Positions 51,743 to 61,077 of a stretch of DNA of 64,000 nt are shown here, in pieces. Made by a program: the position numbers and the translations under genes. The stretch comes from JAIOQJ01 sp963718635. GTDB taxonomy: Bacteria; Planctomycetota; Planctomycetia; Gemmatales; Gemmataceae. The stretch covers positions 2,790,001 to 2,854,000 of the forward strand of contig OY970367.1 in NCBI GenBank assembly GCA_963718635.1, in the 5' to 3' direction. The notes below the pieces were generated by a model that worked only from the letters and a program-made list of their open reading frames with translations, was not told the origin of the DNA and made no database searches. The first letter of the stretch is position 1, and every line of letters starts with the position of its first letter.

Positions 51743-52239
51743 GGCTTGGGACCATTGCGAATCTCGGACGGCGGTGCATTCTTGAGAGTTGTGATGCGCT
51801 GAGTGCAGCCCATTTTCAACTCGCGGATGATGTCGCCGTATTTCGTTTTCTTCACGCCGGCGCCGATGTTTTCTTTCGCATATTGCAGCAGATCGACATC
51901 GTTCGAAGGGCGCAAAATTGATGTGAGTTTCCGCGAAATCGTGAGAGCCGGGCAACTGTGATCGATATGCGCCGACTTGTTGAAGCCGCGAATGAGCGCG
52001 AAGGACGCTTCGGGCCCCAATTGCTTGAATTCGTCCATCGCTTTGCGGGCATCCGCGCCGACAAGTTTGCCGGTGTCAGCCTGTATGAAGCGATCGACGA
52101 TCGCATCAATCTCCGCTTCTTCCTTGTCAGTCAGCTCCGGCAGACTCGGCGCCAGCGGGTGCGGCTTCCGCGGCGTCTCCCCGTCTTTGGCCGTCGGATC
52201 CGCCGCCAATACCAGCAACAGCGCGCCAATGGCAAACAT
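51739..52239 (-). CDS. Secreted hypothetical protein
   Basis: A 166-residue protein with a short signal peptide (MFAIGALLLVLAADP). The mature part is helical (ELTDKEEAEIDAIVDRFIQA; GPEASFALIRGFNKSAHIDH; VDLLQYAKENIGAGVKKTKY) with HEAT-like character. This pattern is seen in planctomycete secreted proteins, function unknown. It is translationally coupled (GTGA) to the cysteine desulfurase, an odd pairing. Confidence 0.7.
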   Translation of the reverse strand: MFAIGALLLVLAADPTAKDGETPRKPHPLAPSLPELTDKEEAEIDAIVDRFIQADTGKLVGADARKAMDEFKQLGPEASFALIRGFNKSAHIDHSCPALTISRKLTSILRPSNDVDLLQYAKENIGAGVKKTKYGDIIRELKMGCTQRITTLKNAPPSEIRNGPKP

Positions 52240-52795
52240 CGGGAATCCTTCGGCTACACGGTTTTGGCGAGCGATTCTTCTACCCCTAGCTTAGGCGCCG
52301 GTCGATTGAGGCGAGAGCGCCTTTGAGGGTAATATGCTTTTGGAGTGCCAAGGAAGTTGAAGGGTCGGCGATCCGATTACCATAACGCGACCACTCAATA
52401 AATAGGGCGATTCTTTCCGTCAATCAAGCGAAACCGCCCGCCTCCTGATCCGCATAATTGCAACCCTCTTCCGATCGCCGTTGACCCGATCTAAATACCG
52501 CGTTCCAAATGGCAACTAATTGACCATTGCTCGCTAAAGAATGTGCCACACTTATAACCGACGGGCGTGCGTCTTGTAACGAATGCCTGTCCAACGGCCT
52601 GAGAAGCACGATTTTTCTGGCTTGGTTTTCATGAAATTCCACAATCAATTTTGGCTTATTTGTAATCAAACCTCGAGTTCAGCATATCGTCGCGCTTTCT
52701 CCTTCATGGCTTGGCATAGTGATTGCCTATGGCTGCTCTGAACGGCGACTCTCGCATGTTGCGATTCGCCGGATTCTCCTTTTCAAAAGAGCGAG
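52240..52795. other. Regulatory gap between divergent genes
   Basis: No convincing gene; an 81-codon minus-strand frame at 52424-52669 lacks protein-like features. The gap carries the promoters of the divergent secreted protein and DUF1559 gene, including the sigma-54 site listed separately. AT content is above that of the neighbours. Confidence 0.55.
52712..52726 (+). promoter_or_regulatory. Sigma-54 promoter upstream of the DUF1559 gene
   Basis: TGGCAT-AGTGA-TTGC matches the -24/-12 consensus TGGCAC-N5-TTGC with one change, and the GG and GC are correctly spaced. Transcription should begin near 52738, about 58 bases before the ATG at 52796. An NtrC-type sigma-54 activator with an intact GAFTGA motif is encoded 4.4 kb downstream. 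Confidence 0.72.
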
Positions 52796-53785
52796 ATGAT
52801 GAAAAAATTCGATCAGTCGATGGCGGTCGGGACGACCATGCGCCGCGGCTTTACGTTAGTCGAACTGCTGGTTGTGATTGCGATCATCGCCGTGCTTATC
52901 AGCATTTTGTTTCCGGCCGTCATGGCTGCTCGCGATGCGGCTAAATCGACCCAGTGCCAATCGAATCTTCGACAACTAGGCCTAGCAATCATGCAGTATC
53001 GGGATCTGAACGGCTCATATCCGCAATATCGAGCGGAATACCCACCCATTACGAACAATTACAAAGTGGATCGGCCCCGCTGGCAATGGATCATGGCCTC
53101 TCAATTGGGCGGTTGGGCCCAAAATCCGGATGCAATCGCTGCAGCCGGCGTAGCGGATACGACGTACACCAATGTGCCGTTGGACAACAAAATGCTCGTC
53201 TGCCCTGCTATGGATTCCAGCAGCCCAAACATCTTGAGCATTCGAAACGGTTCGTATGGGTATAACTTCGGCTATCTCGGCAACAACCGCACTCTCGTCG
53301 ACGGCGACAACACGACGCCAACTTTGCGCTATCCTGTTTCGAGCGTAAAAGAGACGACACGGACAATCGCTTTCGGCGACAGTCGAGGCGGGAGCGTCCC
53401 GCACGGCGGTCATTCGATGACGCTCGATCCGCCTCACATGGTCGTGCGAAACGACAACCTCACGGTCAACTCGCCTTATTGGCTGCAAGCGCCCTTCAAC
53501 GGCGCCTCGATCGCAGGTGTCAACCCGTATGGGCCCGATGAAGGAACGCCCGATATCACCGTGCCGTTTTCTCCCGCTGAAGCTCGGCATAATGGCAAGG
53601 CGAATGTCGTATTCTTGGATGGGCATGTTGAGAGTTTAAGTCTGTCCGGCCTCGGCTATGCGCTTTCGAACGGCGTTCCTCTTCTGCAAACCACTGCGAC
53701 GCCGCCTTCAGGCTCCAACAATGGATTGTGGACCGGCCGCGGTTTGGATGAATACTCGCCGAGCTACGGCATCAATGGGCCCTGA
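52796..53785 (+). CDS. DUF1559 pseudopilin (H-X9-DG protein)
   Basis: A 329-residue protein typical of planctomycetes. The type IV prepilin signature MRRGFTLVELLVVIAIIAVL-ISILFP lies at residues 15-41, with cleavage before Phe, followed by the conserved ARDAAKSTQCQSNLRQLGLA helix and the H-X9-DG motif ARHNGKANVVFLDGHVESL near the C terminus. Such proteins are thought to build type II-secretion-like pseudopili or act as surface proteins; individual functions are unknown. Two adjacent ATGs; the first is used. A good sigma-54 promoter precedes it. Confidence 0.93.
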   Translation: MMKKFDQSMAVGTTMRRGFTLVELLVVIAIIAVLISILFPAVMAARDAAKSTQCQSNLRQLGLAIMQYRDLNGSYPQYRAEYPPITNNYKVDRPRWQWIMASQLGGWAQNPDAIAAAGVADTTYTNVPLDNKMLVCPAMDSSSPNILSIRNGSYGYNFGYLGNNRTLVDGDNTTPTLRYPVSSVKETTRTIAFGDSRGGSVPHGGHSMTLDPPHMVVRNDNLTVNSPYWLQAPFNGASIAGVNPYGPDEGTPDITVPFSPAEARHNGKANVVFLDGHVESLSLSGLGYALSNGVPLLQTTATPPSGSNNGLWTGRGLDEYSPSYGINGP

Positions 53786-53820
53786 CAGCATGTTCGTTGC
53801 TAGCGAACGGAGGGAGCGTG

Positions 53821-55693
53821 ATGATCGAGCGCGTTGTCATCGATAACGAGAAGGTCGACGGCGACGATGCGCCGCCGTTTCGTCGACTGGCGCTGCATGT
53901 ATCCAAGTCCCAGCAAGAACCGCAATTTGACCGTTTTTATTCTGCGTTGCAATCGGCGATCCGAAATTGCGATTTGGAGGACGGCTTCGGTTCGGCCATT
54001 AATGCGAAAATAGAGAATATTCTCAACGAGGGGGTCCGCAAACTGGCATCGGAGTTACACGAGGAATTGGACGTTCTCAACGGCGCGGCTTCTCATTTGA
54101 AACTATTGGAACACACTTGGCTGTTCAATCCGACGGCTCGCGCGTGTCTAGCTGAGCTGGAGCGAACTCAGCAGTCAGCGCTTCAATTCATGCAGGCGTT
54201 TCGATTTCTGGAAAACTCAGCAGGGACTTCGTCGACGTATCCGATATTCTCCGATACGAGGGCATCGGACACCCTCTCAACGCCGCCGCTGACGCAGGAT
54301 TTGGAAATCGCATCCGGATCCAGCGGCGAGCATACGCGGGAACACGCGTCCGCTACTGCCGAGTCGCTCGAAAACACGAGTGACCACGCTCCAGACGCTG
54401 AAACGGCGCTGGCCTACTGCCGACAGGCAGAAATCTTTCGCCGGCAGCACGAGTACGTTCAGGCCGAAGCTAATTGTAACGAAGCTATCCGCTTTGATCC
54501 CAATTGCCGCCATGCATACTCGCTGCGCGGCCTGGTCTATTTGCAATCCGGCGAGAACGACGCTGCCATCGACGACTTCACCATCGTTTTGGAATTGAAG
54601 GGACCTACGGCCGAACTCCATGCGCTTCGCGGCGACGCCTACGCGCGATCCGGGCAGTTCGACGAAGCCGTCCTGGATTATCGCCAATCGCTTCAGCTAC
54701 AGCCTGATTTGCATAAAACGCGCTTCAACTTGGGCCTCGCTTTGCGCCGGAAAGGGCTATCGTCCGACGCCGAGGCTGAATTTACACAAGTGCTCAAGGC
54801 GCGCCGGACCATGCGCCCTGTTACTACAATCGCGGTTTGATCCATCTCGAACGCCAATCGCTCCCGGAAGCAATTGCCGAGTTTCAAGAAGCCATTCGCT
54901 GCAAATCCGACTTCGCCGAAGGCGCGAACAACTCCGTTCGGCGATGCAGCAACTACGCATCGCGCGACAGACAAGCGAAACCATCCTCGACGACACGTCG
55001 ATAGGCGACAGAACAGTGGCGACAACCAATGAACGGCCAAATCGGGTGCCGATCCAGTGTCCCCGTTGTCGCACGATGGGATTGCTCGATTGGAGTCGCT
55101 TGGACAAGGTGGTAATTTGCTCGCAATGCCGGCGAAGTTTTGGCGTTCGCCCAGACGGCAAAGCGGTTGAAGTCATACGCGCGGGAGATGGCCGCTGGGT
55201 GGAACTGGAAGCGACGCTCAACAAGCAGGCAACGGATTCACGCCGTCGCTTGCTGTCTCGAATGCTCCTTGCCGTTTGTCTGATATTCGTCGTCGCCCTT
55301 CCGACCTGGAGGTTGGCTCGGCCATCAAAACAACTCTCCGCAAACGAATTGTCTAAGGATCTCAAACGACGCACCGAACTGTTCACTGATGCTTGGCTTC
55401 GGAATGATGTTCCACTCATGCGTCGTCTGACGTCGCCGGCTTCGGACCGAGCGCTGTATGCGTGGTACGACAAACATCGTCCACCGATTGGCCATGTGGA
55501 AGGCATTCGCAAAACATTGCCGAAAGGCGTAACCATTGAAGTCAACACTCGAACTGATCCCACAGGTTGGAGCCAAGCGGATATTCGAGTAGGTGGATTG
55601 GACGGAATGGGAGGCACGTCGTCAATGACCGCTTTGACGCTGAAGTGGCGCGAAATGGGCGACACCTGGTATTTCGAGCCGCCGGCCCGCTAG
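53821..55693 (+). pseudogene. TPR protein with zinc-ribbon and membrane segment, two frameshifts
   Basis: Frame 1 (53821-54815): helical N domain, Ser/Thr-rich linker, then TPRs (AEIFRRQHEYVQAEANCNEA; AYSLRGLVYLQSGENDAAID; LHALRGDAYARSGQFDEAVL; TRFNLGLALRRKGLSSDAEA). A second frame adds CYYNRGLIHLERQSLPEAIA. The third frame (from ~54935) gives IPIQCPRCRTMGLLDWSRLD-KVVICSQCRRSF (two CxxC, zinc ribbon), a membrane helix (LLAVCLIFVVALPTWRLA) and a C-terminal domain of about 120 residues. Combined about 623 residues. Directly follows the DUF1559 gene, probably co-transcribed. Both breaks are small indels with intact sequence around. Confidence 0.78.
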
Positions 55694-55722
55694 GCATCCG
55701 ACCAATGTCATAAAACATTGAA

Positions 55723-57081
55723 ATGAGATGGAGCATTCGCTACAGGCTGCTCGCCCCGCTGATGTTGCTGCTCCTCGGCGTGGTCGCTGTCAGCGCCTGG
55801 AGCGCAGTGGCGGCGGCTCGTCAAGCGGAACGGCGGATCGCCAGCCAGGTAAGAAGCGTGACGCATACGCTTTCTGGGGCGAGTATTGCGTTGACGCCGC
55901 GGATTTTAGAGCAGATGAAGGGGCTCTCCGGAGCCGACTACCTGCTGCTCGACGCCGAAGCCAATCGTATCAGCACTTTGAAGAGCAGCCGAATTGATTT
56001 GTCGTCCGCTGTCCTCCACATGCCGGCGGAAGAAAACGGCGCCGCGGAATTGGGGCTGCCCGTTGAAATCGACGGGAGCCATTATCGCTGCCGTCGCTTG
56101 CCGCAGCGAAACGGCGGTAATCTTTTCATCCTCTATCCTGAACTGTCTTTGAACGAAGCTGTTCGCGAAGCGGTTAAGCCATTCTTTTTCTTTGGTCTTT
56201 TTGGCGGCGTGCTGGCAGTGGCGCTGATGTATCTGATCGGACAACGACTGGTGGGACGCATCCAGTATCTCGAGCGCCGGACCCGCGAGATCGCCGCCGG
56301 AGATTTCAGTCCGATGCCGCTGCCCGGCCAGAACGATGAACTGCGCGATTTGTCGCAGTCGGTCAACGAAATGGCGGAACGTCTTGCTGAATTCCAAGAC
56401 ACCGCGCGAATGACCGAGCAATGGCGTTTGCTCGGCCAGTTGTCCAGCGGACTTGCGCATCAACTTCGCAATTCGATCACGGGAGCCAGATTAGCCGTCC
56501 AACTTCATGCGGAAGAATGTTCGCTGGCCGATCGGGAAGCCTTGCAAGTCGCTCTCCGGCAGTTGAACCTGACTGAGGTGAACTTGCGGCGGTTCCTGGA
56601 CCTCAGCAAAGACAGGAGCACCCATCGGGAGCGCGCTGCCTTGGCCTGCATTATCGACGAAGTCGTTGCCTTGCTCCGTCCCCAAGCTCGGCATATCGGC
56701 GGCATCCTGCGCTGGCAGAAGCCCGAACAGCCCTTCGAAGTAATAGGTGATGCCGACGAGTTGCGCGATGCGTTCGTCAACGTCGTCGGCAACGCGATCG
56801 AAGCGGCCGGCCCCGAGGGCGTCGTTGAAATTCAAATTTCGCTCCGCGGGGAAGCCGGTTCAAAAATTGGAGTCGAAGTGATCGATACCGGCCCTGGTCC
56901 GCCTCCGGCTATTGCTGCACGCTTGTTCGAGCCGTTCATCACCGGGAAGCCGGAAGGAGTCGGTTTGGGACTTGCTGTTGCGCGACATGCGGTCGAGTTG
57001 CACGGAGGAAGCGTTTCCTGGGAGCGGCACGATGAACGAACGACTTTTCGCATCATGCTGCCTCGAATGCACGTAACATAA
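55723..57081 (+). CDS. Membrane sensor histidine kinase (NtrB-like partner)
   Basis: A 452-residue kinase with two membrane helices (LLAPLMLLLLGVVAVSAWSA at 9-28; FFFFGLFGGVLAVALMYLIG at ~153-172) flanking a periplasmic sensor of about 120 residues. A HAMP-like linker (LERRTREIAAGDFSPMPLPG) precedes the histidine box LSSGLAHQLRNSITGARLAV, where His-Gln-Leu-Arg-Asn replaces the usual HELRN. The ATPase has NVVGNAIEAAGPEGVVEIQI, VIDTGPGPPP and EGVGLGLAVARHAVELHGG. Followed 105 bases later by the NtrC-type regulator on the same strand, its likely partner. Confidence 0.92.
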   Translation: MRWSIRYRLLAPLMLLLLGVVAVSAWSAVAAARQAERRIASQVRSVTHTLSGASIALTPRILEQMKGLSGADYLLLDAEANRISTLKSSRIDLSSAVLHMPAEENGAAELGLPVEIDGSHYRCRRLPQRNGGNLFILYPELSLNEAVREAVKPFFFFGLFGGVLAVALMYLIGQRLVGRIQYLERRTREIAAGDFSPMPLPGQNDELRDLSQSVNEMAERLAEFQDTARMTEQWRLLGQLSSGLAHQLRNSITGARLAVQLHAEECSLADREALQVALRQLNLTEVNLRRFLDLSKDRSTHRERAALACIIDEVVALLRPQARHIGGILRWQKPEQPFEVIGDADELRDAFVNVVGNAIEAAGPEGVVEIQISLRGEAGSKIGVEVIDTGPGPPPAIAARLFEPFITGKPEGVGLGLAVARHAVELHGGSVSWERHDERTTFRIMLPRMHVT

Positions 57082-57186
57082 AATGTTGATTTCCGCTCCC
57101 GACACGGTACGCAAACTCGCTGGGTATGATGAAAGCCTTCAATGGCCGCTTCGAAAATGCGCCCGTCGCATCGTGCAGAGGGACCG

Positions 57187-58608
57187 ATGTCCGTAAAATC
57201 GCTCTTGATCGTCGACGATGAAGAAGCGATCTCCTGGTCGCTTCGCAAAGCCTGCGAACGTGCAGGCTACCACGTCCACGTCGTTGCGTCGGCGGAGGCC
57301 GCCCTGGAAATCGCAGCACGCCTGCCAATTGATGCAGTAATTCTCGATGTGCGCCTGCCCGGAATAGACGGACTGAGCGCCCTGAGCCAACTTCGACGGT
57401 TGACTCACGACGCTCCCATCATCGTCATTACAGCGCACGGCAACCTATCTACGGCCGTAAAAGCCGTTGAAGGGGGAGCCTTTGAATATCTCCCGAAACC
57501 ATTCGATCTTTCCGAAGCGCTCGATGCCGTTTCGCGGGCCTTGCACGCGAAGCCGCCCTTGAAAATAAAAGAGGAAGAACTGAGTGACGGCGACGAGATT
57601 GTCGGCCGGAGTCTGGCGATGCAAGCAATTTTCAAGCGAATCGCATTAGTTGCGCCACACGACGCTTGCGTTCTTATTACAGGCGATTCCGGAACGGGAA
57701 AAGAACTTGTCGCGCGCGCCCTGCACCGCCACAGCTTGCGCCGAGAAAAGCCTTTTTTGCCCGTCCACCTGGCGGCTATGAATCCGAACCTCGTCGAGAG
57801 TGAACTATTCGGTCATGTCAAAGGCGCATTCACCGGAGCCGCGCAAGCCAAGCTGGGATTGCTGGCATTGGCTGAAGGCGGCACTATTTTTTTGGACGAA
57901 CTGGCTGACATCCCGATGCCTGTTCAAGCAAAACTGCTGCGGGTGTTGGAACATCAGGAAGTGCTTCCGGTCGGCGGCACCCTATCCGTCCCAATAAATG
58001 TTCGCGTTCTCTCCGCCACGCATCAAGATTTATCGATGGCCGTTCGCTCCGGCCAGTTCCGCCATGACTTGTTCTTTCGGCTGAACGTGTTCGAAATTCA
58101 CATGCCCGAGCTGCGCGATCGATCGGATGACATCCCACTGCTCGCGAACCATTTTTTGCGGCGTTTCAGTAACTCGAGCCGCGATATTTCCGCCGAAGCA
58201 ATCACCTTCCTGCAAGCTCGGTCGTGGGCCGGCAATGTGCGCAAGTTGCGCAATGCCATCGAACATGCGGCGATCGTTTCTCGAGGCAACATCTTGCTGC
58301 CCGAGCATTTCCCCGCCGCTTCGCGGACCGCGCTATCGGAGACATTCGCGCAGCGGATGGCACAGCTCATCCACGAGTGGGTTCGTGAATGTGCGATGGC
58401 TGCGGGCGAGGCCGAGCCCTCTGATCTTTACGACCAAATGCTGAAATGCGTCGAAGCGCCCTTGCTCGAAGAAGTCCTTCAACAGGTGAAGGGCAACCGG
58501 CTCGTCGGCGCCCGTTGGCTTGGCATCGCCCGCGCGACGTTGCGAAAAATGATGCAGAAATACAGTCCGTCGGACGCGGAGGACGACGAAGGGATGCCGG
58601 TTCGATAG
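57187..58608 (+). CDS. NtrC-family sigma-54-dependent response regulator
   Basis: A 473-residue regulator. Receiver (~3-118): LLIVDDEEAISWSLRKACER, phospho-Asp in AVILDVRLPGIDG, Thr in IVITAHG, Lys in YLPKPFD. AAA+ (~150-380): Walker A ITGDSGTGKELVARALHR, sigma-54-contact loop GHVKGAFTGAAQAK, Walker B GGTIFLDELADIPM, arginine region RQFRHDLFFRLNVFEIHMPE-type. C-terminal FIS helix-turn-helix LEEVLQQVKGNRLVGARWLG-IARATLRKMM. It activates sigma-54 promoters; the one upstream of the DUF1559 gene is an obvious candidate target. ATG at 57187 begins the receiver; an upstream ATG at 57142 would add 15 residues. Confidence 0.94.
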   Translation: MSVKSLLIVDDEEAISWSLRKACERAGYHVHVVASAEAALEIAARLPIDAVILDVRLPGIDGLSALSQLRRLTHDAPIIVITAHGNLSTAVKAVEGGAFEYLPKPFDLSEALDAVSRALHAKPPLKIKEEELSDGDEIVGRSLAMQAIFKRIALVAPHDACVLITGDSGTGKELVARALHRHSLRREKPFLPVHLAAMNPNLVESELFGHVKGAFTGAAQAKLGLLALAEGGTIFLDELADIPMPVQAKLLRVLEHQEVLPVGGTLSVPINVRVLSATHQDLSMAVRSGQFRHDLFFRLNVFEIHMPELRDRSDDIPLLANHFLRRFSNSSRDISAEAITFLQARSWAGNVRKLRNAIEHAAIVSRGNILLPEHFPAASRTALSETFAQRMAQLIHEWVRECAMAAGEAEPSDLYDQMLKCVEAPLLEEVLQQVKGNRLVGARWLGIARATLRKMMQKYSPSDAEDDEGMPVR

Positions 58609-58845
58609 TCGTTTCGGACGTTCGGTCGATCGGCTCGGAAAACGAAATTCGAAACCGATTGCCCTCAACCGTTCGGATTCTCAAGCAACTGCTGCAACCG
58701 ATCGCCAAGCGGCGGGGGAAAGCGCGCAGGCCAACTTCCGTCGAGCAGGCCGACGCCGATCATGTCCAACAAATGAACTCAATCTTTAAGGCGATTGGCA
58801 AACTACTTCATCCTCACAAGCGCTTGGAGGCTGGCGACTTGGGAC

Positions 58846-59223
58846 TCAGTGGGACATTTCAACTAAATCAGGTTGGTCTGCCTTGCTAGCCGAGTTGAAC
58901 AGTTTTTGATTTGTAGTCAATTCCAAGCGGCGGCCATCTAAGAGCATCGTTCCCAGCAGTGGATACTCCCCTTCGCTGGCGGCGATTTGCCTTTCGTAGG
59001 AATTGCCGAACCAGTCGAAGAAACACGCAAACGTCTCCATCTCCACCAACTGGCCATCCGCCAAAATAGCCTCCGCAGTCGACCCCTTCACTAACCGCAA
59101 TTCCACCACCTTCTCTCGTGGGATGACTAAGGCGCCATTGAACGCCGTATCGACCCACACGATTAAGTCCGTGCGTTCTCCGTCGCGCGATGCCGATACC
59201 AGAATAGGAATCAACGATCGCAA
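58846..59223 (-). CDS. Clan AA (retropepsin-like) aspartic protease-like protein
   Basis: A 125-residue protein with LIPILVSASRDGERTDLIVW-VDTAFNGALVIPREKVVELR, where DTAFNG stands for the D-T/S-G-A/F-N-G active-site loop, and YPLLGTMLLDGRRLELTTN near the end, the second half of the fold. Single-domain clan AA proteases of this kind act as dimers; natural substrates are unknown. TTG at 59223 is the best start; GFVDDQ just upstream also looks like family N-terminal sequence, but no ATG or GTG is available. A small partner gene lies upstream, as is frequent for the family. Confidence 0.76.
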   Translation of the reverse strand: MRSLIPILVSASRDGERTDLIVWVDTAFNGALVIPREKVVELRLVKGSTAEAILADGQLVEMETFACFFDWFGNSYERQIAASEGEYPLLGTMLLDGRRLELTTNQKLFNSASKADQPDLVEMSH

Positions 59224-59243
59224 CTGGTCGTCGACAAATCCCT

Positions 59244-59496
59244 TTACGAGTGCAGCCCTCCAATGTGAAATGCCGCCCGATGCCCGATCCGGACGGTGTG
59301 CGACAGGCGGAAGGGGTGCTTCGTCCGGGCAAACTTGACCGCCTCATCGAATGTATCCGCCAAGAAATAATCGCCGGAATCGGGCTCGATCGCAACAAAC
59401 CGATCCCTATGCCGGGATTCCAGCTCCAGTTTTAATTGAGTGGCGTAGATGTGCTTGGCGCGATCGGATCAGCGCTTTTGTCTCTATGGATAACAT
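59244..59496 (-). pseudogene. Small partner of clan AA protease, frameshifted N terminus
   Basis: The frame ending at 59244 reads QLKLELESRHRDRFVAIEPD, SGDYFLADTFDEAVKFARTK, HPFRLSHTVRIGHRAAFHIG-GLHS. This is the small protein found upstream of clan AA aspartic protease genes in many bacteria (pattern FVAIDPxSGDYFLGDT..A..A...HP..). No start codon exists in this frame after an upstream TGA at about 59473; an ATG at 59496 begins SIETKALIRS in a neighbouring frame, so one indel probably separates the two. Antitoxin-like or chaperone role is only a guess. Confidence 0.6.
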
Positions 59497-59818
59497 GCCT
59501 GCTCTCCCTTGCTTGCGATGGAAGCATCCTGAATTATACACAAATTGCCTGGGCAAGCGGCAACGCCGCAAGGACAAAAATCGGGCGTCTCGGAGCCTTG
59601 AGATCCTGATACACAGTTCCGCAGTCAAGCCGGGCTGGCATGGGGTAAGTGCTGTAAACGCCGGGTGAAGCGCGCGAAAGGTTCAATCATCTTTCCGTGA
59701 TTTTAACGCCAAAGCAAGTTCCTTGGGAAGGCGTGCCTGTTGCAGCGCCTGGTTCCGCCGGCTCCGTTTGGCAGCGCGACCCCGAATCATCTGACCTGCT
59801 ATGTTTACCGTCCGAATT
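59497..59818. other. Gene-free stretch
   Basis: No gene, clear repeat or palindrome was recognised. The base composition is slightly lower in GC than the neighbours near 59520-59540. Confidence 0.4.
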
Positions 59819-60328
59819 CTACCTTTCTTTCACGTAACGTGCCACCACATTCAAATCATATGAGTCCATGACGCGACTAAGGCGAATCAATGAGCCGGCT
59901 GCAAGATTGGAAATACTAATTGGAAAGTCAGCATAGGAGACAATCTGTGGATGCGCATATTTTACGGCGAACCCTCGCACGGGTGATTCGATCGAAGCGA
60001 CGTAAAAATCGGCAGATTCCGTGCCGACCTGTAGGCGACCGTGCTTAGCCATTAAACTTTCGGCTTCCGCTTCAGACATAGCGCCGGATGAATAGACCGC
60101 GGTTCCGTTACGAAAAACGTAAATGGTTCGCGCATCCTCCAGCAACTTCTTATACGCGTTGAGACGCTCTTCGGGGTTGCACGGACTGTATTTGGCCGGA
60201 TCAGAAGCAGGCGCAGCGGCAACGTCCTTGGCGCCTTTGCTCCACCAAGAACGAAGTCGCTTCCAGAGCGACGGTGGCTCGACCGCTGACAAGAATGATG
60301 TGTATTGAAGTGTTTCCATCGCGTTCAT
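59819..60328 (-). CDS. Hypothetical protein
   Basis: A 169-residue protein (MNAMETLQYTSFLSAVEPPS; ERLNAYKKLLEDARTIYVFR; SAEAESLMAKHGRLQVGTES-type central segment; VMDSYDLNVVARYVKER at the end). No family recognised; the central 'RNGTAVYSSG..EAEAES' portion suggests an alpha/beta fold. Start at 60328 or 60319 (METLQ). A GTTAGGT-type hairpin lies 20 bases upstream of the start, as it does near the DUF7683-like gene. Confidence 0.66.
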   Translation of the reverse strand: MNAMETLQYTSFLSAVEPPSLWKRLRSWWSKGAKDVAAAPASDPAKYSPCNPEERLNAYKKLLEDARTIYVFRNGTAVYSSGAMSEAEAESLMAKHGRLQVGTESADFYVASIESPVRGFAVKYAHPQIVSYADFPISISNLAAGSLIRLSRVMDSYDLNVVARYVKER

Positions 60329-60347
60329 TCTTGCCACCGAAAATGGA

Positions 60348-60416
60348 GTTAGGTATCTTGGCGACCTCACACCCCTGACTTAAGTCCTTATCCCAGCCCG
60401 CCGCCGCCTCGCTTCA
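60348..60416. repeat. GTTAGGT/GACTTAGCGG hairpin repeat, copy 1
   Basis: GTTAGGTATCTTGGCGACC on the left and CGCCGCCGCCTCGCTTCAAC on the right, with CTTAAGTCCTTATCCCAG between. Weakest pairing of the three copies (others 61877-61943 and 62354-62425); AAGTCCTTATC is shared with copy 3. Confidence 0.6.
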
Positions 60417-60718
60417 ACGTAAGTCGGCAACATTTCTCTCCGACAGACGCGCTCCACTTCCAGACACCGCGCCGCCAACGTCCGGCTTAGCAGCGCTGGC
60501 AGTTTTGAGCTTTCGAGTCGCATGGAATGTTTTAGTGTTTTGTCAACGTTCAAAAGACGACCCGAGCCGGACGGGTGAGCGACGATTTCCTTACGTCACC
60601 GTCGCTTACCCGTCCGGCTAGGATGATCAATACCCCACAGTTAAACTGTGACAAAGTACTGTAAGTCGTTGATGAGAATGCGGTGCTGGCCTTCGGCGTT
60701 TACCGTAGACGGCCGCCT
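60417..60718. other. Gene-free stretch with one strong hairpin
   Basis: 60557-60622: GAGCCGGACGGGTGAGCGAC-G pairs with CGTCGCTTACCCGTCCGGCT around a short loop (a relative of the GTTAGCCG group). Nothing else recognised. Confidence 0.6.
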
Positions 60719-61036
60719 TCAGGCCTCCGGACTTGCCGGCAAGTCTTCCACAAAAACTTTAGCCTCGGCTAGGCTGACGCCAGTGGCTTCGCGGTAGAGC
60801 TTGATGGCTTCAATCTTCTGGCCGCGCTCCAGGGCCTCCAAGACCCCAGCTGGCGCCTCTGCTTTGGGGTCAAATGCCAACCCCGCGTGCTTCAGAAGCA
60901 GATCGAGCTTTGCTTCGACTCGGCACAGCCTTGATAGTTCTCTCGGCTTGAGATAGACCGAGATACTAGAGGCCGCAACGATGACAACAAGCCCAATGAT
61001 GATAAAGTCTGAAACATCCAAAACAACAGCGAACAT
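60719..61036 (-). CDS. Small membrane protein with ribosomal L7/L12 C-terminal-like domain
   Basis: A 105-residue protein. N-terminal membrane helix (FIIIGLVVIVAASSISVYL, residues ~11-29), a helix RLCRVEAKLDLLLKHAGLAF, and a C-terminal segment GQKIEAIKLYREATGVSLAE-AKVFVEDL that matches the bL12 C-terminal domain pattern (KIxAIKxxRExTGxxLxEAK). L12-like domains fused to membrane helices are known as small proteins of unknown function. ATG at 61036 is chosen as the first Met before the helix. Confidence 0.78.
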   Translation of the reverse strand: MFAVVLDVSDFIIIGLVVIVAASSISVYLKPRELSRLCRVEAKLDLLLKHAGLAFDPKAEAPAGVLEALERGQKIEAIKLYREATGVSLAEAKVFVEDLPASPEA

Positions 61037-61077
61037 AGATGAATTCCTTGGGGAGGGGGCAGTTGCCGGCTCGCGGC

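Noticed and set aside
52424..52669. 81-codon minus-strand open frame in the gap before the DUF1559 gene
   Set aside because: No RBS, no protein-like pattern, and it overlaps the promoter region of the divergent genes.
58609..58845. Short coding piece after the NtrC-like gene
   Set aside because: Some codons look protein-like (NSIFKAIGKLLHPHKRL), but there is no start signal, no domain and no supporting context.
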